In this document: positions 47,110 through 57,414 of the stretch, in pieces
Layout: each line of letters opens with the position of its first letter
Position numbering within the stretch: the first letter of the stretch is position 1
NCBI GenBank assembly: GCA_951804985.1
Contig: OX638132.1
Location: forward strand, 91,268,696-91,332,695
Length of the DNA: 64,000 bases
DNA from: Dryomyza anilis
Taxonomy: Eukaryota; Arthropoda; Insecta; Diptera; Dryomyzidae
Reading direction: 5' to 3'
Translations under genes and position numbers: made by a program
Notes under the pieces: generated by a model
The model's database searches: none
What the model was told of the DNA's origin: nothing
The model's input: only the letters and a program-made list of their open reading frames with translations

Positions 47110-48810
47110 AATACTCAATCGTCTAAGGAAATAGTTTCAACGGGAAAGAATTGTCGTAGGTAAAAGCAGACAGGACAGAAATATCAGGTGAGGAATCGTT
47201 CGGAAAGAATTGTCTCAAGGAAGTATGATTGTAGCCTATCCCGTACAATCATTAATTCTTGAAACAATTCTTTTTTGGGGAAGAATTTATTCGGTAAGCA
47301 ATTAATGAGAGGGGAAGTACTGATTTGAGAAAGAATTATTTGTTAATTGTATTTAAAATGAATTGTTACCGAAGAAAATGAATGTCCGTGGAAGAATACT
47401 TAAATATGGGAAAGAATTAATTTAGAGAATAATTGTCAGGGGAATTAGTTGTCTCGCTAAAACAATTATTCTTGGGGGAGGAATTGTCTCGAGAAAGAAT
47501 AATTTTACGGATAAGAATTGTCTCAGGAAAGAAATGTTTCTGGAAAGGATGGATCTCGGGAGAGAATAATCTCAGGGAAGAATTTTAAGGAACGGAAGTA
47601 ATTGATTTGGAAATGAAAATAAATGTACGATAAAGATTTGGATCGGGTAGGAGTTGTCTGGAGAGGAATTGTCGCAGGAATGAATTCTCCGATAGAATAT
47701 TCTCGGAAAAGAATGATTTTCATGGGGAAAAATTATCGGTATATAAATGACCTGGAAAAAATTGTACACATCCCATATTTTAAATATTGATTGTATTTAA
47801 TGCGTTTTATTTTTGATAAAAAATTGGTAGCGCACAAAACATTTTCAATTGGCGAACCATAGTAGAAATTTTGCTAGGGCCATGGTCATGAAGTGATCAT
47901 GTCGTTATTTGAGGTGATCGGGAGGCCCATAATGTCCTTGTAACGCAGTGTCCTGATCATGTATTGACCTCAGGCCATGATCATGTACTGATCGGGCAAT
48001 TCCCCATTTTATTATTTACCCGACAATTGCCTTGTCAGAGCCCGAGCATAATAGGGTTTCTCTCATTAAATCTCGATCATTGTCTGATGTCATTTCGTTA
48101 TGAGGAACAAATAATGTAGCTATGATCAGGAACATTGACTATTTAGATAATGCAAACCCTGGTATGGTAAGCATGATAAGGTCATGCAAAGGCAATGATC
48201 ATATTTTCTCTAATACGGCTTACCCAACGAAAACCCGATCATTTCCCGATGGCGCATCGGGCAAATTTCTACTAGGGAATATCAATCGGAAAGGAATTGC
48301 ATCAGCAAATTATTATTGTCCAGCGAAGAATTAATTAGGGAAAAAATTATCTCGCAAGAAAAGTGCTCGGAAAGAAAAACAATTTGGGAAAAATGGTCTC
48401 TAGAAAAAATTGTTGTCTGAGAAATAATGTATGGGGAATGTTTTATGGGTAGGAATTAATGTCCTGGGAAGTGTTGATTTCGGGAAGAGTTATATAGAAT
48501 TGTTACCGGAAGAATGTAATATACGGCAAAGAATTAATATGAAAAAGAATTGTCATTAGGAAATTGTCTCATTGGGAAAGAATTATTATTCGGGGAAGAA
48601 TTATTATTCGTGGAAGAATTATTATTCGGGGAAGAATTGTCTCGGGTCAGAATGATTGTCCCGCGAAAATTTTGTCTCTGTGAATTTCTTGGGATAATTG
48701 TACATATCACATATTTCACTTATTACTTTGTAATTTCAAACTTAATGTATTTAATGTGTATTATTGTTGAAAACAAATTCATATCACACAAAAAATGTTC
48801 AATTGGCAAT
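47110..48810 (+). repeat. compound tandem block: GGGAAGAATTGTC minisatellite plus 100-bp spacer, twice
   Basis: Degenerate 20-25-bp units around GGGGAAGAATTGTCTCGGG fill 47130-47760 and 48290-48690. Each block ends in a related spacer: TTGTACACATCCCATATTTT to CAATTGGC (47761-47860) and TTGTACATATCACATATTTC to CAATTGGC (48697-48805). The whole unit is therefore duplicated about 940 bp apart. A GATCATG-rich insert (47865-48285) lies between. Asn/Ser-rich and Glu/Leu-rich frames here are artefacts of the array. Confidence 0.75.
47865..48285. mobile_element. GATCATG-rich inverted-repeat element (putative)
   Basis: The left edge TAGTAGAAATTTTGCTAGGG and right edge GGGCAAATTTCTACTAGGG are imperfect inverse repeats. 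The body holds many GATCATG, TGATCGGG and CCCGATCATT words. It lies at the junction between two copies of a tandem unit, consistent with an insertion. A smaller related patch occurs at 62047-62150. The superfamily is not clear; no target duplication was recognised. Confidence 0.55.
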
Positions 48811-49120
48811 AAATAATAAATCAGAGCTGAACAATATTTTGCACTTGAGTGTCACTCAAATGTCAAATAAATAAATGAACAGCCGCAACGCAGGAGGAAC
48901 AATGGTAAAAATACAAAAATAAAACAAGAGTAAAAAAAAAAAAACAAAAGCAAATTGTAATAAAATAAAAAATACAAAATAATCAATTAAAAAGCATTTA
49001 AATTATAAATAGTAGCAATTTCAAGTGTATATTGCATGGCGATCAAAAAGTGAAATTGATACAAATTAATTTAAATGTATTTCGTGTTCATCATGCTTTA
49101 TATTAAAAGTATTTAATGCA
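48811..49120. other. AT-rich non-coding stretch
   Basis: A-rich sequence without recognised features. Confidence 0.5.
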
Positions 49121-49122
49121 TA

Positions 49123-49333
49123 CACCCAGAAAAAAATACACTCAAATCCCATTAAATTTAGTCAATAGGACAATTATTGATTTAATAGTATACAAAAAAT
49201 AAATCTTTTCATATAAACTCAATGGAAATGTGATGGTATTTTCTAGTATTTAATGGTATTTTCCGATTAAAATAATAATTGACTATTTTTAATATTATTT
49301 ATATATTATTTATATAGTATTTTTTTCTAGGTG
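49123..49333 (+). mobile_element. CACCCAG MITE copy D, TA target duplication
   Basis: The left end is CACCCAGAAAAAAATACACT, the right end ATTTTTTTCTAGGTG, and TA lies outside both (49121-49122 and 49334-49335). All family landmarks are present, but the segment with TTTATCCTATTG has been shortened and TTATTTATATA duplicated. 211 bp, non-coding. Confidence 0.85.
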
Positions 49334-49339
49334 TAATGA

Positions 49340-50300
49340 TTAATTTGGTATGAATGCGGTAAAATTTAAATAAAATAATGCTAAAATTGTTGCCCGCACT
49401 TTGTCCAGTGTTCATAACAAATTCGTTTAAGGTTAAATGAAAGGTGTTAAAAGTAGCAACCGCAATTTTCTACTTAAAGTTAACAATTAGTCAGTCATTC
49501 AGTCAGTCGTTTGGTCGGTCGTTTAGTATTTCGTTTGCACTGTGCAAGGGGTTTCTTGGCGCACGTTTTCACTTACAATGCATTACATTTCAGCTCCATT
49601 GATTTTCACCTCAAAGTTCAGCATGTCGAGGGCTAATGCGCTGACACTAAGAGTGTTGCCAACTTAGCAGGTTTGTCAGTCAGTTGCTGCTGCTGCTGCT
49701 AATGTTACCAACATTTCTGGCACGTTTGAGAAGTAGGTGAAGACAGCATTAGCTGATTGTGGTCAATGTGCATTTGGTGCACTTTAGTTTTTCTAAATTT
49801 CTTTTAACTTTTTATTTTTACTTTTTATTTTTATTTCGTTATCTATGACTTCAAAGTAACTTAAAGAGGCTAATTGGATTTTTTGTATTTGAATATATAG
49901 AGTGTCGGCAAACTTACCTTTAGCTGTTTAAGTAAAATTTTGTAGTTGTTGTTTTGATTTGAAACTGAAAATAAAAAAAGAGTTGTTTTTAAATTATAAT
50001 GATTTATATTTTTTTACTAGCATTTTAATTTATTAAATATGTATAATATAATGGCCTTTTTGACGACTATAAAAAAAATAAATTTCGAAACTGAAATTCG
50101 AAAAAAAAAATTATTTAAAAAATAAAATATTTTTTTTTTAAATGTGAGATAAAAATTAAAAAAAAAAATTCGTATAAAAAAATGTCTCCGAAAAAAAAAT
50201 TTTTGAATAAAAAAAATCTACAATTTTTTTATTTAAAGATTGAAGCTCGACTAAATAACATGAATTTCAGCTTGCATTAATTCAAAAAATTTTATATCGT
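49340..50300. other. non-coding stretch, A/T runs
   Basis: TCAGTCAGTC and GCTGCTGCTGCTG short runs lie near 49490-49510 and 49685-49700. Poly-A/T sequence dominates from 50060 to 50240. No gene is seen. Confidence 0.5.
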
Positions 50301-50305
50301 CACTG

Positions 50306-50945
50306 TCATGCCAGAAAGGGGCGAATGTGCATTTTTAAAAATGTTGCAAAATCAAATTTTAAAGTTTGAAGTGCTTTAAAAATTAGAAAAATTTATATTT
50401 TTTTCAATTTTTTCTGTTGTTTTGGTTTATTCGTCAATTATTACAACGTATATAAAATATCTTTAGATTTGAACAACCTACTAAATTATAAATACGGATT
50501 TTGTGAGGCTATATTCTGATCAAAACGCAAATATTTTTGTTTTTTATGCTATAACTTTTAATTGGCGCAGGATAAAATAGTAATGTAAAGGCATTAATTG
50601 TTTGCTTTTAAAGCACCTATCTATTGGCATCATTAATTAAAAATATTTTGCCAAACATTAATTTGCCATTTGTTATTTGCAGAAAAAAATGTTAGGCAAA
50701 ATATTTTTAATTAATGATGCAGATCGAGAGGTGCTTTGAAAACAAACAACTATTACCTCTACATCACTATTTTATCTTGTACCAATAAAAAATTATAGCA
50801 AAAAAACTAAGTAATTTGAAAAATTGAAAATCTTGTCATGCCAAAAGGGCGAATATTTTCGTACGGTACTAGATAAAATAGTGATGTGGAGGCAATTATT
50901 GTTTGTTTTCAAAGCACCTATCGATTGGCATCATTAATTAAAAAA
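50306..50945 (+). mobile_element. palindromic foldback-type repeat, copy 2
   Basis: GTCATGCCAGAAAGGGGCGA (50306) and GTCATGCCAAAAGGGCGAA (50836) repeat in direct orientation. Between them is a palindrome with arms about 50548-50655 and 50693-50799. TAGTAATGTAAAGGCATTAA and ATTGGCATCATTAATTAAAA mark the left arm, with their inverses on the right. A third partial arm starts at 50866 (GATAAAATAGTGATGTGGAG) and breaks off at 50945. The copy at 42855-43450 is inverse and more decayed. Confidence 0.75.
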
Positions 50946-50949
50946 ATAG

Positions 50950-51640
50950 CAGTCGGCCTTTAAATTCCATATATCTGCCTTTGCCATCCTTCACCTTCCT
51001 ATAACTTGTCGTATGCCATTTTTTGTTAGTACGGACAAACGGCAGGTTTTGACACAAACTCCCAACCTCTCTGCCGGAAACCTGCCGAAAATCTGTATTC
51101 ACAAATGTATACTTAAAATAATTTAATTCTTAACAAATAATGTCCGTTGTTTAACCACCCACGCTTCGCAGCACAGCACAACATATAATGCAACAATTAG
51201 TGTCGACTGACAACATTGTTGCCAGCAACATTGTAAGCAACTCCCCAACCAGAGCGACGAGCAGCAATTGCTAGTCTAAACAATTGTGTTGCATTGTGTG
51301 CGCCAGCAACGTGTCTGATATCCGTTGCTAATGAAATTGAAACCACAGCGAACTTAAAACAATGCGGAGTAGTAAAAGTAGCATAATGTATCAGTGGTAC
51401 GGGATAGATGTGGGAAAGACGAAAGAATGGACAGAGTGAACATTAGACAAACTGCCAACCAGCAGACAACAAAACAGCATCGTGTGCCGCAAAGACAAAC
51501 TCGACACGTGATGAAGTGGCGGTCGCAAAGGCGACAAAACGTCAGTATGACGGACAGTTTGAAGACACAGAATAAGGCATAGTCCAACTGGATTTAGAAC
51601 ATCGGAATAATAAGAAAACATTGTACATGACACTGGAACA
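50950..51640. other. non-coding stretch, no gene seen
   Basis: Composition is less AT-rich here. Three overlapping frames of 62-80 aa on both strands (51354-51633) mirror one another, typical of chance frames. No domain is recognised. Confidence 0.45.
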
Positions 51641-51654
51641 AAAACTTGCTAGGG

Positions 51655-52330
51655 CAGCAGTGGTTCTGGCTGATGATGATGTTGATGATGGTGATGGTGA
51701 GGAAAAATATGAAGACGAGCTAACGATGATGATGGAGACAAGGTAGGGATGATGAATAAGACGAAGATGTGGTGATGAGGAATATTTGAAAGTGATGATG
51801 AGAGAGACACGGTAGTTATGTTGAGGAGTATGACGTACATAGTATGCGAAATACGAGCTACATATGAGGAGAAAGGCGAGGCCGTGATGACGTGTAAGAT
51901 TTAAAGGGGATGATGAAGATGTATAGTCATGATGAGGAAGATTTAAAGGTGATGATGAAAACGACGTAGAAGTGATGATGAAGATGACTTTAAAGTGAGG
52001 ATGAGAAAGATGTAAAAGTGATTTGAAGATGATCAGAAATACGATGTAAAAATGATCAGAAATACGATGTAAAAATGATCAGAAAGACGAGGTAGTGATG
52101 ATGAGCAAAAAGAGATAGCGATGATGAGGGTGATTTAAAAGTGATGATGAGGAAGACATGGAAGTGATGATGAGGAATCCATGCAAATATTAAGACGTAC
52201 ACGTGGTAAAGTTGATGGTGTTAAAGACGATCTACTGGTGATGAAAAAGATGTGGCATTGATGATGCGGAAAACGAGGCAGTGATGACGAGGAAATAGAG
52301 GCAGTGATGATGAAAATGGCGAGTCTGTCA
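51655..52330 (+). repeat. purine-rich GATGATGA degenerate repeat
   Basis: Words such as GTGATGATGAGGAAGA, GATGATGAAGATG and AAGTGATGATGA recur about every 25-35 bp over 675 bp. They have strong purine bias on the plus strand and decay toward 52330. No frame stays open through it, so it is not an acidic-repeat protein. Confidence 0.7.
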
Positions 52331-52388
52331 CACGTCGAAGTGTAGCGATTTTCAATAACAATTCGTTCACTGTATCAAATTGAAATTG

Positions 52389-52640
52389 TTTTATATCGTC
52401 GTTGTAGAACGAAAAGTCACCAAATACATTTTTATGAAAAATTTAAATTTCGAGTTTGTTGATTAATAATATAAAAAGTAATTTTAAAGTTGAAATACCG
52501 ATTGATAGGTTTACATTTTCTTATCATGTTGTAAAAAAATGGAGATCATCGATAAAAAATTGACAGATTTATATCTTTGTAAATGAATATTTGGCATTTT
52601 AAAAATGTATTTGGTGAATTTTCATTTTTCTTTAGAAAAA
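52389..52640 (+). repeat. dispersed ~255-bp repeat, member 2
   Basis: Same family and orientation as 46755-47010, about 5.6 kb away. It begins ATATCGTCGTTGTAGAACGA and ends AAAATGTATTTGGTGA. Identity is broken by small indels. Confidence 0.7.
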
Positions 52641-52990
52641 AACTCTGTTTTGTTTGTATTTTAATGTTATATTTAAATTAGATAACAACATAAGTGCATT
52701 GAAAATGATGTAAATGATAGACAGTGATTTTTACTGTTTTGTCGAATTTATATGTTTGTCGAATTTATATCGAAAAAAGAAAATCAAAATAATCGAGAAA
52801 TAATTGTAAACATTTATTAAAATTATAATTATTATCATATAACTCCACAGAACATAATTTCTGATCATATTCCAATCATAATACTTTTTTTTATTTCAAC
52901 CACCAAATCACAAGACCCTCTATTGATTAATTATTTCTGCAGCATTTCTTACCAGGTTAAAATCACTGTAATTACTAAGAAATAACTGAA

Positions 52991-54262
52991 CGCTGCAAAA
53001 AAAAAAACGTCTCACCCAAACATAATTTTTATGTAAACATAATACTGTAAACATAAGACTGATAAATCATTTGTAAACAGGGTTGTATTGAGACTTGAAC
53101 AGTTTTGTAATGAGCTTTGACATACATTATAATATCACGGAAACATTTTAATGTTGCCGCTTAAAATGGAGTATGTTCTAATGGAAACATAATAATTACT
53201 ACATCCAAAAAAATAAATATTTGAACCGATACATAAATATGTTCAATTTAAAACATGATTTTGAACGACCTGAATATAAATGTGTTTCCAGTGAAACATA
53301 TCAGTTGTTTCAGTTCAAAAAGTAATATGTTTGCATACAAACATATTTAAATATTTTTGGAAAGAAATCCTGAAAATTAAATAAAAATAAAATGTTGTTT
53401 TTTTATTAATTTTTATTAGAAACCTTTAAACATGCACAGTGGGAATTTATAATAATTGAATTTTTATACAAAATTTTAAATACATAAATAAATAATTCGT
53501 TTAAAACTGCAAGTACAAGTGGCAGCATCAATGAATGCACAATTGCACCAGCAGACGTTAAATCAGACGATCCAGGCTCGCTTTATATTTGGTACAGTTC
53601 CAGTTGATCTAAGAACAGCACATAGCGTAGTCAAGTAATTCACGGAGGCTTTTATAAAAAAAACAATGCAAATTCGGTTTGAAAATCGAAAAACAGATAT
53701 TTTTTTGAGGTTTTTTCACATTAGTTTCAGAAATTATATACTGCACTTTATTATACTCTGTTACTATTTGTACTATTTGTAACACAATTTATATATTTAT
53801 TTAATGTACAAATAACAAAATTATTAAAGACGCGAACACGTTTTCTCAACGAACAACAAAAGACACTTACGCAGAAAATGCCGATCACCGAGTGCCAACT
53901 TCGTATACAAGAAGAATGTTGCAAGAATACACTTATTTAAATCCAATTTCTTTTTTTGTTTGTTTTTAAACATCAATATGTTCAAACGATGACAAAAGAT
54001 GAATACAACATACGTTGTATTTATATTTGATTTCTGTGTTTCGAAACATAGTTTTAATCAAGTAAATTGCCAAGAAATAGTTTATTCAAATGCAATTGAA
54101 ATTTTATGTTGGTATTGTAACATATTTATAATAATAATGTTTACACGTGAACAAAAATAAATTCAATTCCGATTATAATTTAATTACACTTCATTCCTAA
54201 TACATGTATGGTAATTTCATATACTTTTTAATAACATTCAAACAAATCTTTTCTATCCGTGT
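52991..54262 (+). repeat. foldback left arm
   Basis: In order it contains the A-tract end, GTAAACAGGGTTGTATTGAG, TTGCCGCTTAAAATGGAGTA, ACATATCAGTTGTTTCAGTT and the conserved coding-like patch at 53569-53655. It then has one copy of the GTGCCAACTTCGTATACAAG unit and ends at TTTTCTATCCGTGTGGG. Each of these is found inversely and in the same order in the right arm. Confidence 0.85.
53569..53640 (+). pseudogene. coding-like patch in foldback left arm (unrecognised)
   Basis: The frame reads IQARFIFGTVPVDLRTAHSVVK and then a stop. The inverse patch in the right arm (minus strand, 56079 downward) reads nearly the same and continues KEFTEAFVK. It is less AT-rich than its surroundings. I do not recognise the protein; it may be a fragment of a captured gene or of the element's former transposase. 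Confidence 0.35.
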
Positions 54263-55146
54263 GGGAATGAATTTGTGTTGCATTATAAATTTTAAAATAA
54301 TCGGGGTGATCCGTAACGCATTTTTAAGAAAATCAATCAAGTCAATATTTTTATTTTTGTAAATTTCAACATTCAAATACCCTGTACATTAAACTGGCTG
54401 AAAAGTTATGCATTTTTTTTAAATTTTTGATTCATAGAATGACCCCATTATTTATTGACATCGATGAACCAAACACCCTATATATATATTGAGTTATATA
54501 TTGAGCTGAGCCATAATTTATCATGTATTTAAAAAAAAGAAGAAACTTAAATTTTAAATTCTGTTTAATTGACTTTAACAATTACTGTTTACTGAATCAA
54601 ATTCGAATAAAACCCCGTTCAATTTAGTTGCGTCTTCAATTTAGACAAATTTTAATTTATAAAGTAATTAATTTGAAAATGCCATAAACTTTTAGCAGGT
54701 AGTTATTTCTAAAATCTTTACCACCAGATGAAGAGCAGTATTTGTTTGCAAAACATGCAAATTCCAAAATTAAACTTTTAATAAACTTTACAAAATTCTC
54801 AAGTTTTGCAAAAGATGGTAAATAGTTCGGTGCATCTTATCTACGACTCATAGGTGTAACATAAAATAAAAGCAAAAGAAATGTATGCTGGCAAAGCGAA
54901 AAATAAAAATAGCATATACAACTTTATTTAAACAAAAACTAAAGTTTTACAAGTGGTAAATGTATTTAACTATTTAAATTTCTAATACTATTGTTAGGGA
55001 AAATGTTTTATTGAGGGAAAATAATCTTTAGTGTTATTTAGAAAAAAAAAATGAAAACAATGTTGAATATAAGGTTTTTAGAAGTCTATACTTTATAGAC
55101 TCTGTAGTGAACATTGAGAATAATATGCATATTTTAACTGCACAGT
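54263..55146. other. foldback spacer
   Basis: AT-rich, without a frame above about 60 aa or a recognisable domain. If the parent element encoded a transposase, it is gone from this copy. Confidence 0.6.
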
Positions 55147-55439
55147 ACACGGATAGAAAAGATTTGTTTGAATATGTTTGAATGTAATTACAAAGTAATA
55201 CGAAATTATCATACATGTATTAGGAATGAAGTGTAATTAAATTATAATCGAAATTGAATTTATTTTTGTTCACATGTAAACATTATTATATTGTCCAGCA
55301 GAATCTGTCAAATTTACCATAAATATGTTACAATACCAACATGAAATTTTAATTGCATTTGAATAAACTGTTTCTTGGCAATTTACTTGATTAAAACTAT
55401 GTTTCGAAACACAGAAAATGCTAATCAAATCTAAATACA

Positions 55440-55850
55440 ACGTATGTTTGCAACGCTCGTCTTAATTCGAAAATTTATCGACTGACGAAGTTGGCAACGT
55501 TGTGCAGCATTTTCTACTTACGCCATCTTTTGCCATCGTTTGAACATATTAATGTTTAAAAACAAACAAAAAAGAAATTGGATTTAAATAAATGTTTTCT
55601 TGCAACATTCTTCTTGTATACGAAGTTGGCACTCGTTGAGCAGAATTTTCTACCTACGTCTCTTTTGTCGTCGTTTGAAGTATGTATAGGGTCATTTTAA
55701 ACATAATGATGTTTAAAAACAAACAAAAAATGAATTCAAATGTAAATAAAGGTATTCTTGCAGCTCTCTTCTTGTATACAAAGTTGACACTCGGTGATCG
55801 GCATTTTCTGCGTACGTGTCTTTTGTTGTTCGTTGAGAAAACATGTTCGC
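55440..55850 (-). repeat. ~140-bp internal tandem units, about 3 copies, right arm only
   Basis: The landmark GAAGTTGGCA and variants occurs near 55487, 55622 and 55779. Each is followed by CATTTTCT with ACG, then CTTTTGTCGTCGTTTGAA-like words, then TGTTTAAAAACAAACAAAAA and a CTTCTTGTATAC start of the next unit. The left arm has a single such unit (about 53870-54000), so the expansion happened on one arm. Confidence 0.75.
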
Positions 55851-55989
55851 GTCGGTAATAATTTTGTTATTTGTAAATTAAATAAATATATAAATTGTGT
55901 TACAAAAAGTACAAATAGTAACAGAGTATAATATAGTGCAGTATATAATTTCTGAAACTAATGTAAAAAAACCACAAATAAAAATCAGT

Positions 55990-56079
55990 TTTTACAAAAG
56001 CCTCCGTGAATTCCTTGCCTACGCTATGTGCTGTACTGAGATCAACTGGAACTGTACCAAAGATAAAGCGAGCCTGGAT
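55990..56079 (-). pseudogene. coding-like patch in foldback right arm (unrecognised)
   Basis: Read on the minus strand from 56079 to 55990, the frame gives IQARFIFGTVPVDLSTAHSV followed by GKEFTEAFVKTDF. It stays open longer than the left-arm version, which has a stop after VVK. No family is recognised, and the frame fades into AT-rich arm sequence. Confidence 0.35.
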
Positions 56080-56185
56080 CATTCATTGATGCTGTCACTT
56101 GTACTTACAGTATTAAACCATTTATTTATTTATGCATTTAAAAATTTGTATATGAATTCTATTATTATAATTTTCCACTGTGCAT

Positions 56186-56355
56186 TAGAGATGGGCACGT
56201 GAGTGAGTTTTGACTCACACTCACTCACGGCCTTTTTTGCTCTACTCACACTCACTCACAATCACGTGAGTAAAATTAGGATTAAATCACATTCACGCGT
56301 GATCACGCGTGATTCACGTGAATCACGCTGAATCACGCTCACATGCCCATCTCTA
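56186..56355. mobile_element. 170-bp hAT MITE nested in the foldback right arm
   Basis: The ends TAGAGATGGGCA (56186-56197) and TGCCCATCTCTA (56344-56355) are exact 12-bp inverted repeats of the hAT type. CTGTGCAT is duplicated exactly on both sides (56178-56185 and 56356-56363). The foldback's left arm preserves the empty site, with this octamer once. The body is built of ACTCACACTCACTCAC and CACGCGTGATCACGCGTGAT words with dense internal palindromes and no coding capacity. Confidence 0.95.
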
Positions 56356-56829
56356 CTGTGCATGTTTAAAGATTTTTAATAAAAATTAATAAAAAAACAT
56401 TTTATTTTTATTTTATTTTCAGGATTTCTTTTCAAAAATATTTAAATATGTTTCTATGCAAACATACTACTTTTTGTACTGAAACAACTGATATGTTTCA
56501 CTAGAAACATATTTATATTCAGGTCGTTCAAAATCATGTTTTAATTTGAACATATTTATGTTTCGGTTCAAATATTTATTTTGTTTGGATGTAGTAATTA
56601 TTTTGTTTCCATTAGAACATACTCCATTTTAAGCGGCAACATTAAAATGTTTCCGGGATATTATAATGTAAGTCAGAGCTCATTACAACACTGTTCAAGT
56701 CTCTCTACAACCCTGTTTACAAATAATTTATCAGTCAATTATATATTATGTTTTCATAAAATTCCAAACATACATGTTAATGACTGCAAAATTATGTTTG
56801 GGAGAGCCGTTTTTTTTTTCAGCGTGTAG

Positions 56830-57235
56830 TAGAAATTTACCCGATACACAAAACTTTCGATTATAAATTTTTTGAAATAAACCAGTGAGATTAACAATGT
56901 AACCGATATCCATGTAAAATCGTTTATTTTTTAAACAGAAAAAGTTATGCACAACGAGAAATATTCCAATATTCAAAATCGATATAAACAGTTATCGGTT
57001 TTAAAACAGATTTAAAAAAACAAAATATGAAAACAATCGACAACACCTATTATTTTAGTTAGTTCGGGCAATAAATTAAAACATAAACCTAAATCGAAAT
57101 CGCTTTTCGTACAGTTTTCAGTCCTTGGATTTATGTTATAAAAACTGTTTGTTTCATTTTAAATGCCGAATTTATATTTACAAGATTACACTCTGCAACA
57201 CGATTTTTCCTATGGACAACCGTTTATCCATTTTA
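56830..57235. other. AT-rich non-coding stretch
   Basis: No gene or element end is recognised. Confidence 0.5.
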
Positions 57236-57238
57236 AAT

Positions 57239-57412
57239 AATTCGATGGTACTATTTTAAGGGCAAATTCAATTTTTTTTCCTAACACGTTAACTTAAAAA
57301 AAAATCTGGTTAAAACTTGTACTGAAACAAGCAGTTTTTACCAGAATTTTTCTAAAAAAAAGTGTTGGGGAAAAAAACAGAATTTGCAGTCAAAATCAGT
57401 ACCATCGAATTA
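57239..57412. repeat. ~172-bp palindrome (long hairpin)
   Basis: AATTCGATGGTACT at 57239 pairs with AGTACCATCGAATT ending near 57411. Complementarity continues with gaps through GCAAATTC/GAATTTGC, CCTAACAC/GTGTTGGGG and TCTGGTTAAAAC/GTTTTTACCAG toward a small central loop. It could be a small inverted-repeat element or a hairpin RNA precursor. Neither target duplications nor other copies are visible here. Confidence 0.7.
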
Positions 57413-57414
57413 TA

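Larger units (their letters stand above)
52991..56824. mobile_element. 3.8-kb foldback element with >1.2-kb inverted arms
   Basis: The ends CGCTGCAAAAAAAAAAACG and, inverse, CGCTGAAAAAAAAAACGG open arms that stay complementary to 54262 on the left and 55147 on the right. The left arm is about 1,272 bp, the right about 1,678 bp and the spacer about 884 bp. The excess on the right is a nested hAT MITE and extra internal tandem units. The CRCTG-plus-A-run ends and very long, internally repeated arms recall Galileo/1360-type (P-superfamily) foldback elements. That assignment is inference; no transposase or target duplication was found. Confidence 0.85.
55147..56824 (-). repeat. foldback right arm
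   Basis: Inverse of 52991-54262 with about 400 bp extra. The extra sequence is the 170-bp hAT MITE with its 8-bp duplication at 56178-56363 and additional internal units at 55440-55850. Substitutions between arms are frequent (for example GTTTCGGTTCAA against TTGAACCGATAC), so the arms are not being kept identical by recent gene conversion. Confidence 0.85.

Noticed and set aside
51655..52330. Acidic Asp/Glu-rich repeat protein from GATGATGAG DNA
   Set aside because: No frame stays open across the tract; indels break it repeatedly.
46755..52640. LTR retrotransposon with 46755-47010 and 52389-52640 as LTRs
   Set aside because: No TG..CA ends, primer site, polypurine tract or gag-pol frame is seen, and the interior is made of unrelated repeats.
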